A stretch of 64,000 nt of DNA from an uncultured Bacteroidales bacterium (GCA_902798615.1 CADBXL010000005.1:1-64000); one strand, 5' to 3'; counted from the stretch's first letter, positions 42,802 through 52,556 are shown. Numbers and translations: made by a program. Notes: generated by a model not told the origin, from the sequence alone.

Positions 42802-43362
42802 ATGACAACAATTATTATTATCGCAGCTGTAGTGATCATCGCTTTGATCCTCATCAGCATGTACAACAACCTTGTAAAGCTTCGTAATAACCGCGAGAAC
42901 GCATTTGCTAATATCGACGTTCAGCTCAAGCAACGCTATGACCTCGTGCCACAGTTGGTTGCCACAGTAAAGGGCTATGCAACCCATGAACGTGAACTTC
43001 TTGAGAAAGTAACTGCAGCTCGTTCTGCTTGTATGAATGCTACTACTATCAACGATCGTGTACAGGCTGACAATGCACTTGCATCTGCTCTCTCTGGTCT
43101 TCGTGTGGCTGTAGAAGCATATCCAGATCTCAAAGCTAATCAGAATTTTCTTCAGTTGCAGAATGAGCTTTCTGATATTGAGAACAAGCTTGCTTCTGTT
43201 CGCCGTTTCTTCAATTCTGCCACAAAAGAGTTGAATAATGCGGTACAGAGTTTTCCAAGCAATATCATAGCAGGTATGTTCGGTTTCAAAACAGAGCCAA
43301 TGTTCGAGATTCCTGCAAGCGACCGTGCTGCTCACGAAAAGGCTCCAGAGATTAAATTCTAA
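42802..43362 (+). CDS. lemA: LemA family protein
   Basis: A 186-residue membrane-anchored protein: N-terminal helix (IIIIAAVVIIALILISMYN) then the LemA helical domain (NNRENAFANIDVQLKQRYDLVPQLVATVKGYATHERELLEKVTAAR and YPDLKANQNFLQLQNELSDIENKLASVRRFFN). The biochemical role is unsettled. The M48 protease gene begins at the LemA stop codon (1-nt overlap), an arrangement seen in many bacteria. Confidence 0.93.
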   Translation: MTTIIIIAAVVIIALILISMYNNLVKLRNNRENAFANIDVQLKQRYDLVPQLVATVKGYATHERELLEKVTAARSACMNATTINDRVQADNALASALSGLRVAVEAYPDLKANQNFLQLQNELSDIENKLASVRRFFNSATKELNNAVQSFPSNIIAGMFGFKTEPMFEIPASDRAAHEKAPEIKF

Positions 43363-44366
43363 TGAGATACGTAGGACTACAGACACAGATAACGCGCAAT
43401 AACCAGCTTAGCATACTGTTGCTCATCGCCTTCCCATGCATACTTTTGGCTATGCTATGGGTATTCCTTGCTGCCATGAACTATTTTGGCAACGGGACAT
43501 ACGATCAGTATGGCGAGGTACAACATTTCATGGAGCCGGAGGTTGTCAATATGTCATTCACCCAAGTAGCACCTTGGCTTGTAGGTGGAGTGGGAGTGTG
43601 GTTCACTATTGCATATTTCGGCAACACTTCTATGGTGAAGCACGCCACAGGGGCCCGTTCACTTGAGCGTAGGGAGAATCCACGTGTATATAACATTGTG
43701 GAGAACCTCACTATGGTGTGTGGCATGGATATGCCGAAAATCAATATCATTGACGATCCGCAGCTTAATGCCTTTGCTTCTGGAATTGACAAAAAATCTT
43801 ATACTGTCACCGTAACAACAGGACTCCTGAATCTTCTTGACGATGAGGAACTTGCTGGTGTTATCGGTCATGAGCTTACGCATATCCGTAATCGTGATAC
43901 CCGACTTCTGATTACGAGTATTGTATTCGTGGGTATTCTCGCCACTCTTTCCTCTCTCGTTTGGAATATGTTCCAACGTAACCTTCTTTGGGGCTCCCTT
44001 TCAAACAGAAACAGGAACGAGAAGAACAATGGTCTTGGTATTGTCGCAATACTTGGTATTGCAGCTGTGATCTGCTTTGTGGGCTATTTCTTTACGATGG
44101 TTACCCGCTTTGCTATTTCCAGAAAGCGTGAGTATATGGCAGATGCCGGAGGTGCTGAGCTATGTGGCAATCCTCTTGCTCTTGCTTCGGCCTTGCGTAA
44201 GATAAGCGGAAATCCCGGACTTCAGAACGTGAAGCGTGATGATGTTGCACAGCTTTTCATCATACATCCGCAGTCATTTGCAGAAGGTATTTCAAGTTTC
44301 TTCTCTGGTCTGTTTGCCACACATCCAGATACGGCAAAAAGAATTGCTATTCTTGAGCAGTTCTAA
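43362..44366 (+). CDS. M48 family zinc metalloprotease (HtpX-like)
   Basis: A 334-residue inner-membrane protease. Two N-terminal helices (about 17-41 and 68-88), the zinc site HELTH (His170, Glu171, His174), two more helices (about 181-203 and 225-247) and the third ligand Glu in REYMADAGGAEL. It resembles HtpX, which degrades damaged membrane proteins. Translational coupling to lemA suggests that the two products work together. Confidence 0.92.
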   Translation: MRYVGLQTQITRNNQLSILLLIAFPCILLAMLWVFLAAMNYFGNGTYDQYGEVQHFMEPEVVNMSFTQVAPWLVGGVGVWFTIAYFGNTSMVKHATGARSLERRENPRVYNIVENLTMVCGMDMPKINIIDDPQLNAFASGIDKKSYTVTVTTGLLNLLDDEELAGVIGHELTHIRNRDTRLLITSIVFVGILATLSSLVWNMFQRNLLWGSLSNRNRNEKNNGLGIVAILGIAAVICFVGYFFTMVTRFAISRKREYMADAGGAELCGNPLALASALRKISGNPGLQNVKRDDVAQLFIIHPQSFAEGISSFFSGLFATHPDTAKRIAILEQF

Positions 44367-44478
44367 TCATAAATGAAAAGTGAAAAATTAATAATGAGAA
44401 AATACAGATTGTAGAAATTAGTATTATCCATTGTCTATTTTTCACTTTTCATTTTTTCAATTTAATTGTACATTGTAA

Positions 44479-44826
44479 ATGATAGTTTATATTTGCATGG
44501 TTTTTCTCGGCTCTGGCCTTGGAGGTGTCTGTCGTTGGGCACTAAGCAGTTGGTTAAACGGTCAGCATCCTTACGGCACATTGATTTGTAATCTTCTTGG
44601 ATGCTTTCTTCTTGGATTGCTAACAAAGCTTTCTCCTGGAGATACGCAGATGAAACTATTGCTAACTACTGGTTTCTGTGGAGGCTTCACCACGTTCTCT
44701 ACATTCATGAACGAGAGTTTCTTCATGCTGAGGGGTGGACAATTAATCATGGCTCTTGCCTATATCGCTCTAAGTCTTGTTTTAGGACTCGCCTGTGCTT
44801 GGTTAGGCTACAACATCGTGAGATGA
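44479..44826 (+). CDS. crcB: Fluoride exporter FluC/CrcB
   Basis: A dual-topology fluoride channel of 115 residues with four helices. Motifs seen: GGVCRWALS, PYGTLICNLLGCFLLGLL (pore Asn) and TTGFCGGFTTFSTF (Phe box and sodium-binding region). No fluoride riboswitch is recognised in the 112-nt upstream gap. Confidence 0.92.
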   Translation: MIVYICMVFLGSGLGGVCRWALSSWLNGQHPYGTLICNLLGCFLLGLLTKLSPGDTQMKLLLTTGFCGGFTTFSTFMNESFFMLRGGQLIMALAYIALSLVLGLACAWLGYNIVR

Positions 44827-44884
44827 CCAACAGTTAATCCCATGCAAGTCTTATGTTGCTCTTATTTTTTCGCCCATTCTATGG

Positions 44885-44930
44885 AACGGATTTACAACGG
44901 TTTTGAAACGGACTTGGAACGGAGGCGAAG
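44885..44930. repeat. 11-nt periodic array (locus E)
   Basis: AACGG units with CG at 44887, 44898, 44909 and 44920: AACGGATTTAC, AACGGTTTTGA, AACGGACTTGG, AACGGAGGCGA. Confidence 0.87.
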
Positions 44931-44965
44931 GCAGGACAAAGGATGTAATATGGTGCTTTTTGATT

Positions 44966-45259
44966 GGTGTAATACTCTTGAAATGAAAAAATAATAAAAG
45001 TTTTTCATGGGGGTATTACACCTTTTGTTGTTTTATGCGATGTTTTTATTGATTATCAGCGTGTTAGATGCGGTGTAATACCCTTGAAAGTATTACACCT
45101 TTTCGAGCGATTTGGTGTAATACAGATGTAATACTTTCGGGGGTATTACACCAAAGCAAACGAATTGACATACAATTATTTAGTGTACTCAAAATACCAA
45201 AGGTGTAATACTCGGCGTTGAAAACTTTTTGCAAAAAGTATTACATCAACTATTACACC
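44966..45259. repeat. Array of GGTGTAATAC / GTATTACACC elements
   Basis: GGTGTAATAC occurs at 44966, 45072, 45114 and 45202. Its inverse GTATTACACC is at 45013, 45090 and 45143. One-mismatch versions are at 45125, 45238 and 45250. Two inverted pairs (45072/45090 and 45125/45143) have identical 8-nt spacers, and 45114/45125 are 11 nt apart. No ORF of interest is present. The array ends about 210 bp before the etfB promoter. Confidence 0.9.
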
Positions 45260-45279
45260 AAGTTCGACTAATTTGTTGT

Positions 45280-45415
45280 TATTCCGCATTAATTCCCTTA
45301 TAACTCCTAACCAAACTCGATGAAAGTCCTATTATGAAGGGGACTTAAAGCGGACCTGCATCGAGTTTGGTTAAGAGCAACATAAGAGTAACAAAAGAGC
45401 AACATAAGAGCTTCG
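45280..45415. repeat. Bipartite 11-nt periodic array (locus F)
   Basis: TCC-type units at 45283, 45294, 45305 and 45327 face AAGAG units at 45373, 45384, 45395 and 45406. An inverted pair of AACCAAACTCGAT (45310-45322) and ATCGAGTTTGGTT (45360-45372) lies in the centre. The second matches locus B. Confidence 0.85.
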
Positions 45416-45470
45416 CTGGAGAATAGGTCTATTTTTAATGTTATTTTAGAAATCTTTTAGGCATTTTCTC

Positions 45471-45501
45471 TTTGTTTTCCAGATAATTTTTATTATCTTT
45501 G
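45471..45501 (+). promoter_or_regulatory. Promoter of the etfBA-acyl-CoA dehydrogenase operon
   Basis: TTTG (45471-45474), 19 nt, TATCTTTG (45494-45501). Confidence 0.87.
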
Positions 45502-45556
45502 CATCGTTTTTTGAAAAGTAACAATAACAAAATAACTTAAACAAAAGGTAAATCGA

Positions 45557-46438
45557 ATGAGTTTGAAAATTGTTGTACTTGCAAAGCAGGTACCTGACAC
45601 TCACAACGTAGGACCGGATGCGATGACTCCAGAAGGAACCATCAACCGTTCTGCCTTGCCAGCTGTCTTCAACCCAGAGGACCTCAACGCTCTTGAGCAG
45701 GCTCTCCGCCTCAAGGAGCAGTTCCCTGGTTCTACTATCTCTGTTGTAACAATGGGACTTCCTAAGTCTGCAGAAGTAATCCGCGAAGCTCTCTATCGTG
45801 GCGCAGACAAGGGCTATGTAGTAACTGACCGCCCTCTCGGTGGTGCTGATACACTTGCTACATCATACACTCTCGCACAGGCAATCAAGAAAATCGGTGA
45901 GTTTGACATTATCCTCGGTGGTCGTCAGGCTATTGATGGTGATACCGCTCAGGTTGGTCCACAGATTGCCGAGAAGCTCGGTCTTACTCAGGTTACATAC
46001 GCTGAAGAGATTCTTTCTCTTGACGAGGCTGCAAAGAAGATTGTCATCAAGCGTCATATCGACGGTGGTGTTGAGACCGTAGAGGCTCCACTTCCACTCG
46101 TAGTAACCGTAAACGGTAGTGCTGCTCCTTGCCGTCCTCGCAACGCCAAGCGCGTTATGAAGTACAAGAAGGCAACAGTTGCTGCTGAGCGTAGCGCAGA
46201 GGAACAGGAGGCATACGCAGAGCTTATCGCCCGCAAGCCTTACCTCGACATCACACAGTGGGGTGCTGCAGATATCGACTGCGATCCGAAGCAGATTGGT
46301 AAGGCAGGTTCTCCAACCAACGTGAAGGCTGTTAAGAACATCGTGTTCAAGGCAAAGGAGTCACGCACACTTACTGGTTCTGACGAGGATATCAACAACC
46401 TTATTGTTGAACTTATTAACGAGAAGATTATTGGTTAA
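45557..46438 (+). CDS. etfB: Electron transfer flavoprotein subunit beta
   Basis: Small subunit of the ETF heterodimer. The 293-residue length and the motifs LKIVVLAKQVPDTHNVG, NPEDLNALEQALRLKE, GGRQAIDGDTAQVGPQIAEKLG and ETVEAPLPLVVTVN fit the FixA/EtfB family. With EtfA it binds FAD and moves electrons to or from the acyl-CoA dehydrogenase encoded two genes on. Codon use is biased, suggesting high expression. Confidence 0.95.
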   Translation: MSLKIVVLAKQVPDTHNVGPDAMTPEGTINRSALPAVFNPEDLNALEQALRLKEQFPGSTISVVTMGLPKSAEVIREALYRGADKGYVVTDRPLGGADTLATSYTLAQAIKKIGEFDIILGGRQAIDGDTAQVGPQIAEKLGLTQVTYAEEILSLDEAAKKIVIKRHIDGGVETVEAPLPLVVTVNGSAAPCRPRNAKRVMKYKKATVAAERSAEEQEAYAELIARKPYLDITQWGAADIDCDPKQIGKAGSPTNVKAVKNIVFKAKESRTLTGSDEDINNLIVELINEKIIG

Positions 46439-46440
46439 TT

Positions 46441-47481
46441 ATGAATAACGTATTTGTATATTGCGAAATTGAAGGCACAACCGTAAAGGATGTTGCTCTT
46501 GAACTCCTTACTAAGGGTCGCAAGCTTGCCAATACTCTTGGCGTTCAGTTGGAATGTATTATTGCCGGTTCTGGCCTTGACGGCGTTGAGAATCAGGTTA
46601 TTAAATATGGCGTTGACAAGGTTCACGTATTTGATGCAGAGGGGCTTTTCCCATACACATCAAACCCTCATACAGCTCTCGTAGTTAATCTCTTCAAGGA
46701 GGAGAAGCCACAGATCTGCCTTATGGGTGCTACCGTTATCGGTCGTGACCTCGGTCCTCGCGTAAGCTCAGCTCTCTTCAGCGGTCTTACTGCTGACTGT
46801 ACAGAGCTTGAGATTGGCGACTTCGACATGAAGGTGAAGAATGAGGCTGGTGAACTTGTGAACAAGCACTACGAGCAGCAGCTTTATCAGATTCGTCCTG
46901 CTTTCGGTGGTAACATCGTTGCTACTATCGTAAACCCAGAGCATCGCCCACAGATGGCTACTGTTCGTGAGGGCGTGATGAAGAAGGAAGTTCTTGATGA
47001 AAACTACAAGGCTGAGGTTATCCGTCACGACGTTGCCAAGTACGTGCCAGAAACTGAGTATGTTGTAAAGGTTCTCGACCGTCACGTAGAACAGGCAAAG
47101 CATAACCTCAAGGGCGCATCTATCGTTGTAGCAGGAGGTTACGGCGTTGGCTCAAAGGAAGGCTTTAATATGCTTTTCGAGCTTGCAAAGGAACTTCACG
47201 CAGAGGTTGGTGCTTCTCGTGCAGCTGTTGATGCAGGCTGGATTGACCACGATCGTCAGATTGGTCAGACAGGTGTTACTGTTCGTCCGAAGGTATATAT
47301 CGCTTGTGGTATCTCTGGTCAGATTCAGCATATCGCAGGTATGCAGGACGCAGGTATCATCATCTCTGTAAACAGCGATCCTGATGCACCAATCAACACA
47401 ATTGCTGACTATGTAATCAATGGCACAGTGGAAGAGGTAGTTCCAAAGCTGATTAAGTATTATAAGGAGAATAATAAGTAA
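46441..47481 (+). CDS. etfA: Electron transfer flavoprotein subunit alpha
   Basis: Large subunit of ETF, 346 residues. The C-terminal FAD domain shows GGYGVGSKEGFNMLFELAKELHAEVGASRAAVDAGW, RQIGQTGVTVRPKVYIACGISGQIQHIAGM and VNSDPDAPINTIADYVI. It starts 2 nt after etfB. Whether the complex is bifurcating cannot be told without the beta-subunit NAD residues being compared. Confidence 0.96.
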   Translation: MNNVFVYCEIEGTTVKDVALELLTKGRKLANTLGVQLECIIAGSGLDGVENQVIKYGVDKVHVFDAEGLFPYTSNPHTALVVNLFKEEKPQICLMGATVIGRDLGPRVSSALFSGLTADCTELEIGDFDMKVKNEAGELVNKHYEQQLYQIRPAFGGNIVATIVNPEHRPQMATVREGVMKKEVLDENYKAEVIRHDVAKYVPETEYVVKVLDRHVEQAKHNLKGASIVVAGGYGVGSKEGFNMLFELAKELHAEVGASRAAVDAGWIDHDRQIGQTGVTVRPKVYIACGISGQIQHIAGMQDAGIIISVNSDPDAPINTIADYVINGTVEEVVPKLIKYYKENNK

Positions 47482-47482
47482 A

Positions 47483-49237
47483 ATGGCAAATTTCTATACA
47501 GACAATCCAAATATCAAGTTCTACCTCACACATCCGCTGATTAAGCATATTGTAGAACTGAAAGAACGTAATTTCGCCGACAAGGATAAGTATGACTATG
47601 CTCCAGAGAACTTCGAGGATGCTATGGACAACTACGAGCGTGTGCTCGAACTTGCTGGTGACGTAATGGCTAATGTCGTTGCACCTAACGCAGAGGCTGT
47701 TGATGCAGAAGGTCCTCATCTTGAGAACAACCGCATGATTTATGCTTCAAAGACCTACGAGAACCTTGACGCTACTATCAAGGCAGGTCTTAACGGTGTT
47801 ACAATGCCACGTCGTTACGGCGGTCTCAACTTCCCAATGTCAGTTTATGGCGCTATCAATGAGATGGTTGCAACAGCTGATACAGGTTTCGAGAATATCT
47901 GGTCACTTCAGGACTGTATCGAGACTCTCTATGAGTTCGGTAATGAGGATCAGCGTCAGCGCTATGTGCCACGTGTATGCGAGGGACAGACAATGTCAAT
48001 GGACCTCACAGAGCCAGACGCAGGTTCTGACCTCCAGAGCGTTATGCTCAAGGCTACATACGATGAAAAGGAGGATTGTTGGCGTCTGAATGGCTGTAAG
48101 CGCTTCATCACCAATGGTGACTCTGACATTCACCTCGTACTTGCACGTTCTGAGGAAGGCACACGCGACGGTCGTGGTCTCTCTATGTTCATCTATGACA
48201 AAAATCAGGGTGGTGTTGATGTTCGTCGTCTTGAGAACAAGCTCGGTATTCACGGTTCTCCAACTTGTGAGCTTGTATATAAGAACGCGAAGGCTGAGCT
48301 TTGCGGTGACCGTAAGATGGGACTTATCAAGTACGTTATGGGCTTGATGAACGGTGCTCGTCTCGGTATCGCAGGTCAGAGTACAGGTGTATCTCAGATG
48401 GCATATAACGAGGCTCTTGCATACGCTAAGGAACGTAAGCAGTTCGGTAAGGCGATCATCGAGTTCCCAGCCGTTTATGATATGCTTTCTATCATGAAAG
48501 CAAAGCTTGATGCAGGACGCTCATTGCTCTATGCTACAAGCCGTTACGTTGATGTATATAAGATTCTTGAGGACATCGAGCGCGAGCGTAAGGCTGTTGG
48601 TGACAAGCTCACTCCAGAGGAACGTGCAGAGTGCAAGACATTCTCTAAGCTTGCTGATGCCTTCACTCCAGTTGCCAAGGGTATGACTTCTGAGTATGCT
48701 AACCAGAATACATATGATGGCATTCAGGTACATGGTGGTTCTGGCTTCATGCTCGAGTATGCTTGTCAGCGTCTCTATCGTGATGCTCGTATCCTTTCAA
48801 TCTATGAGGGTACAACACAGCTCCAGACCGTTGCTGCTGGTCGTTACATCACAAACGGCTTCTACGGCACAGTTATCGCTGATATGCTCCAGAGCGGTCA
48901 GGCTCCTGCAAGCATCGGTTCTGATGACTGGTGTGCAGCAGAATATCTTCCACTTAAGGAGAAGTGCGCAAAGATGGCAGAAAAGTACAACGAGGCAGTT
49001 GCTTACGTTAACGCTCAGAAGAACGATGAATTCAAGGATTTCGTTATCCGTCACCTCTACGAGATGGCTGCCGATATCATCATGTCACTCCTTCTCATCG
49101 GCGATGCAAGCAGAGCTCCAGAGCTCTTCAATGAGTCTGCTAAGGTTTACAACCGCTATGCAGCATCAGAGATTGAGCGTCATTACAGCTTTGTAATGAG
49201 TGCATCTGCTGATGATCTGGCTGACTATCGCAAGTAA
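47483..49237 (+). CDS. Acyl-CoA dehydrogenase family protein
   Basis: A 584-residue flavoenzyme longer than typical short-chain dehydrogenases (about 380). The core has GVTMPRRYGGLNFP, MDLTEPDAGSDLQ, KRFITNGDSD, ERKQFGKAIIEFPAVYDML and VHGGSGFMLEYACQRLYRDARILSIYEGTTQLQ with the catalytic Glu in YEGTT. A C-terminal helical extension of about 130 residues follows. It starts 1 nt after etfA, so the two are surely co-expressed; butyryl-CoA or another acyl-CoA is a likely substrate, not proven. Confidence 0.94.
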   Translation: MANFYTDNPNIKFYLTHPLIKHIVELKERNFADKDKYDYAPENFEDAMDNYERVLELAGDVMANVVAPNAEAVDAEGPHLENNRMIYASKTYENLDATIKAGLNGVTMPRRYGGLNFPMSVYGAINEMVATADTGFENIWSLQDCIETLYEFGNEDQRQRYVPRVCEGQTMSMDLTEPDAGSDLQSVMLKATYDEKEDCWRLNGCKRFITNGDSDIHLVLARSEEGTRDGRGLSMFIYDKNQGGVDVRRLENKLGIHGSPTCELVYKNAKAELCGDRKMGLIKYVMGLMNGARLGIAGQSTGVSQMAYNEALAYAKERKQFGKAIIEFPAVYDMLSIMKAKLDAGRSLLYATSRYVDVYKILEDIERERKAVGDKLTPEERAECKTFSKLADAFTPVAKGMTSEYANQNTYDGIQVHGGSGFMLEYACQRLYRDARILSIYEGTTQLQTVAAGRYITNGFYGTVIADMLQSGQAPASIGSDDWCAAEYLPLKEKCAKMAEKYNEAVAYVNAQKNDEFKDFVIRHLYEMAADIIMSLLLIGDASRAPELFNESAKVYNRYAASEIERHYSFVMSASADDLADYRK

Positions 49238-49270
49238 ATCCAACCAATTTAAGAAATAGACAATAGTAGA

Positions 49271-49301
49271 GGCTCGTCATCAGTAGTGATGACGGGCTTT
49301 T
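49271..49301 (+). terminator. Intrinsic terminator of the etf operon
   Basis: Stem CGTCATCA with TGATGACG around GTAG, extended outward with a G-U pair, then TTTTA. Confidence 0.87.
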
Positions 49302-49318
49302 ACATTGTGGATAAATAG

Positions 49319-50716
49319 ATGTTTAGAAGATTACCCAATACCAATCTATCCGCTTTCCTATGGCGATTATGGGGAGAGTCGTATATTGCTCAGTCTATAA
49401 TAAAACTTGGTATTCCTATCATCATAGGGCAGTTAGGCTCCATAGCACAGCAGTTTGCTGATACTATAATGGTAGGGCAGTATGGGACAATGGAACTTGC
49501 CGCTGCCGGGTTTGTGAACAATGTCTTCAACTTTGTCATCTATTTCATGCTTGGTATCTCCTATGCCTCAACACCTGTTATCGGAGCATCATACAGTCAA
49601 AAAGACTATAAGGCAGTTGCTCAGTCGCTTGTTGATAGCATCGTTGTCAATTTTCTGTTTAGCCTCGTCATCGTGGCTCTGCTTCTGTTGCTCTATCACA
49701 ACATTGCCATATTGCAACAGCCAGAGGAAATAATGCCATACGCTTTGCCATATTTCCTCATAATCACAGCCTCTATGCCTTTTATGGCAGTATTCAATGC
49801 GCTAAAACAATATTCTGATGCGGTTGGAGAGACGAAAATCCCTATGTGGATAATGCTTGGTGCAAATGCATTCAATGTTCTTCTCAACCTGCCATTGATC
49901 TTCGGTTTTGAATTATCTATTTTCAATTATCAATTCTCAATGGAGGCATTAGGTCTCTTCGGTGCGGGAATAGCAACGCTTATTTCGCGTATTTTGGCTG
50001 TTATGGCACTTGTTGTCGTCATAGCAAAAATGAAGAAATACAAGGAATTAAAGCCTTCTGTCAGTACAGGGCCGAAAATACACCGAATGAAACATCTATT
50101 GTTTCTTGGATTACCTATCAGCATCCAACTAGGTCTTGAAGCATCATCGTTCAATATATGTGCAATTTTCATGGGATGGCTTGGTTCTATACCACTTGCA
50201 GCCCATCAGATAATGTGTACGATTTCAACGCTCTGTTTCCAGATTGTGTATGGCATTGGAGCAGCAGCAAGCGTGCTGATAAGCCAGTTCCGTGGAGTTG
50301 GTGACTGGCATAATGTTCGCCGAACAGCAAATACGGCTTTCTTTATTGGTATAGCATTAATCCTTATGATGATAGGGATGATACAGATATTCCGTTACCC
50401 ACTTGTCTCATGCTTCACAACAAGCGAGGAAGTAGTTTCCGTAGTATTATCTCTCATACCTTGCTTCTTTATCTATCAGTTTGGCGACTGCATGCAGATA
50501 ACCTTTGCCAACGCCTTAAGAGGTATTGCAGAAGTAAAGAAACTTATGCTCTACGCTTTTATCTCTTATGTAATAGTCAGCATACCACTCAGCTATGTTT
50601 TCGCTTTCATATTCGGTTGGGGTGGAGTAGGTGTATGGATGGGAATGCCATTCGGACTCACAACTGCAGGCTTACTTTTTTATTTCGAATTCCGTTCAAA
50701 AATCAAGAAATTGTAA
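49319..50716 (+). CDS. MATE family efflux transporter
   Basis: A 465-residue inner-membrane antiporter with about 12 helices. Typical segments: KLGIPIIIGQLGSIAQQFADTIMVGQYGTMELAAAGF, NALKQYSDAVGETKIPM, and GLPISIQLGLEASSFNICAIFMGWLGSIPLAAHQI. It exports cationic drugs or metabolites using Na+ or H+. The next gene begins directly at its stop codon. Confidence 0.95.
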   Translation: MFRRLPNTNLSAFLWRLWGESYIAQSIIKLGIPIIIGQLGSIAQQFADTIMVGQYGTMELAAAGFVNNVFNFVIYFMLGISYASTPVIGASYSQKDYKAVAQSLVDSIVVNFLFSLVIVALLLLLYHNIAILQQPEEIMPYALPYFLIITASMPFMAVFNALKQYSDAVGETKIPMWIMLGANAFNVLLNLPLIFGFELSIFNYQFSMEALGLFGAGIATLISRILAVMALVVVIAKMKKYKELKPSVSTGPKIHRMKHLLFLGLPISIQLGLEASSFNICAIFMGWLGSIPLAAHQIMCTISTLCFQIVYGIGAAASVLISQFRGVGDWHNVRRTANTAFFIGIALILMMIGMIQIFRYPLVSCFTTSEEVVSVVLSLIPCFFIYQFGDCMQITFANALRGIAEVKKLMLYAFISYVIVSIPLSYVFAFIFGWGGVGVWMGMPFGLTTAGLLFYFEFRSKIKKL

Positions 50717-51448
50717 ATGAACAACTCTATATTATCAAAAGATAAAGACCCGATGGGTGCGGCGATTCTCGACTATCAGACTACAGGAAAGTCGGATACC
50801 CTTCGTATTCTTTCTTCAATGTTTGAAGAAGATGAAATGCTCGTATCGCATCTTTTCCGTACCCTTCGCGATATGCCTATTCTTGAGCGTAAAGCGCTCG
50901 AACAATCTCGTGGAAAGATTCTCGATGTTGGGGCAGGAGCAGGATGTCATGCACTTGCATTACAGAAACAGAATAGGGATGTAACAGCTATTGACATTTC
51001 TCCTTTAAGCTGTGAGGCAATGCTTAATCGCGGAATAAATAAGGTGCAGTGTATCAATCTTTTCGACAGTGAGCTTAAAGAAAACTTTGATACTATTCTG
51101 CTGCTAATGAATGGCACTGGAATAGCAGGAAAAATAAGTAATCTTCCAAAGCTTTTCAAACGACTTAAAGAACTAATCACGCCTAATGGACAGATACTCA
51201 TAGACTCATCTGATTTGAAGTATATCTATGAGAATGAGGACGGCTCTTTCGATATCGACCTTAACGGAAACTATTACGGAGAGGTTGATTATCAGATGAT
51301 ATATAAGGATATTGAAGGAGAACCTTTTGACTGGCTCTATGTTGATTTCCCATTACTCTCAACAATAGCCGAATCCAATGGACTTCATGCAGAGCTGATA
51401 GCAAATGGAGATCACTATGATTATTTGGCAAGGTTAACCAATTCCTAA
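50717..51448 (+). CDS. Class I SAM-dependent methyltransferase
   Basis: A 243-residue soluble enzyme. Motif I is ILDVGAGAGCHALALQKQ and the acidic loop is VTAIDIS; ILLLMNGTGIAGKI and ILIDSSD mark later strands. The ATG follows the MATE stop with no gap, so the genes are co-transcribed. The substrate is unknown; pairing with an exporter hints at a small molecule. Confidence 0.9.
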   Translation: MNNSILSKDKDPMGAAILDYQTTGKSDTLRILSSMFEEDEMLVSHLFRTLRDMPILERKALEQSRGKILDVGAGAGCHALALQKQNRDVTAIDISPLSCEAMLNRGINKVQCINLFDSELKENFDTILLLMNGTGIAGKISNLPKLFKRLKELITPNGQILIDSSDLKYIYENEDGSFDIDLNGNYYGEVDYQMIYKDIEGEPFDWLYVDFPLLSTIAESNGLHAELIANGDHYDYLARLTNS

Positions 51449-51544
51449 ATCAAGAACTTATCCCTTCCACCGTAGGGAGGGGGAAGGGATAGCAGATTAC
51501 GAGAAAGATTGTAGAAAAAATGTCAACAGGTATGAAAGGTTGCT

Positions 51545-52462
51545 CTAATGTATTGTTATCGTATAGCTAACCTCAAACTTACCATAGCCATCAAGGTGCT
51601 GTATCCAGTCTTTTTCTTCAAAACAACCGTTGAAATGGGCGCGATCTGCACGTCCATACCAAGGTTCAATGCAAACAAATGGTGCATTCTTACCAGGAGG
51701 TGACCATAATCCGACCAAAGGAGCATCCCATGAGAGGGTGAGATAAGGCTTCTTGTTTTGATTACAAAGCGTTACCTCATGCACTTGATCATGCTCAAGC
51801 ACAAGGGCATCATGATTGAAAGTATCGGTATTAAGAGACATATATCCATCTGATACCTTCAAACTCTGTTTCTTATCGACATCCACACATCCACCTTCCG
51901 TGATGAGAGTACGTACGATTTCCTGCGGTTTCTCAGGAAAATAGAAATAACCTCTTTCATCGCTCTTGGCAAGCTCTGCCTTCATGGCATCAATTTCATT
52001 CTCCACCGTTTCATCGGAAAGTAGTGGCCAATAGAAAGCAGGATGAGCGCCAATCTGGAAATACATGTCTTTGTCCGATGGATTATCGACTTTCCATATC
52101 ACTCTAATAGTTTTGTTTTCAATCCTATATCCAAGATGCAAGATAAAAGGGTAGGGGTATTTCCTTAGGGTTTCCTCCGATGAAATCAACTCATATTCAA
52201 GATAATCCTCTTCTTCTTTTACAAGTGCAAAGTCCATATCGCGCGCAAGTCCATGCTGTCCCATCTGAAACGTCTCCCCATGCGATGTGTACATACCGTT
52301 CCATACACTACCAACAATCGGGAACAGCACAGGAGAGTGGCGTTTCCAGAATTCAGGATATGCGCTCCACAAATACTCTCTTCCGTTGCACCTGATACTC
52401 GAAAGTTCTGCACCATGTTTATCTACGGAAATCTCTAATATTCCATTTGAAATTTTCTTCAT
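51545..52462 (-). CDS. Aldose 1-epimerase family protein
   Basis: A 305-residue protein of the galactose mutarotase superfamily, in the LACX-like branch. Seen: GNGILEISVDKHGAELSSIRCNGREYLWSA, FPIVGSVWNGMYT, MGQHGLARDMDF, the IGAHPAFYWPL catalytic-His segment and PFVCIEPWYGRAD with the catalytic Glu. It probably interconverts sugar anomers; the substrate is not defined. Confidence 0.9.
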   Translation of the reverse strand: MKKISNGILEISVDKHGAELSSIRCNGREYLWSAYPEFWKRHSPVLFPIVGSVWNGMYTSHGETFQMGQHGLARDMDFALVKEEEDYLEYELISSEETLRKYPYPFILHLGYRIENKTIRVIWKVDNPSDKDMYFQIGAHPAFYWPLLSDETVENEIDAMKAELAKSDERGYFYFPEKPQEIVRTLITEGGCVDVDKKQSLKVSDGYMSLNTDTFNHDALVLEHDQVHEVTLCNQNKKPYLTLSWDAPLVGLWSPPGKNAPFVCIEPWYGRADRAHFNGCFEEKDWIQHLDGYGKFEVSYTITIH

Positions 52463-52484
52463 CTTCTTTCAAAAAACGAATAAA

Positions 52485-52520
52485 AAAGCCCGACACCGCA
52501 ATATATTGCAGATGCCGGGC
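52485..52520 (-). terminator. Intrinsic terminator of the phosphohexomutase gene
   Basis: A long stem (52505-52520 with 52488-52502, containing GCCCGGCATC) is followed on the minus strand by a U run. Confidence 0.9.
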
Positions 52521-52556
52521 ACGCGGTTTTATAGTTTGTTTTATGATGGTCTTATA

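Noticed and set aside
44367-44478. Fluoride riboswitch before crcB
   Set aside because: I could not find the conserved pseudoknot core in the 112-nt gap.
44966-45259. CRISPR array
   Set aside because: Repeats are 10 nt in both orientations with irregular spacing; no spacers of equal length and no cas genes.
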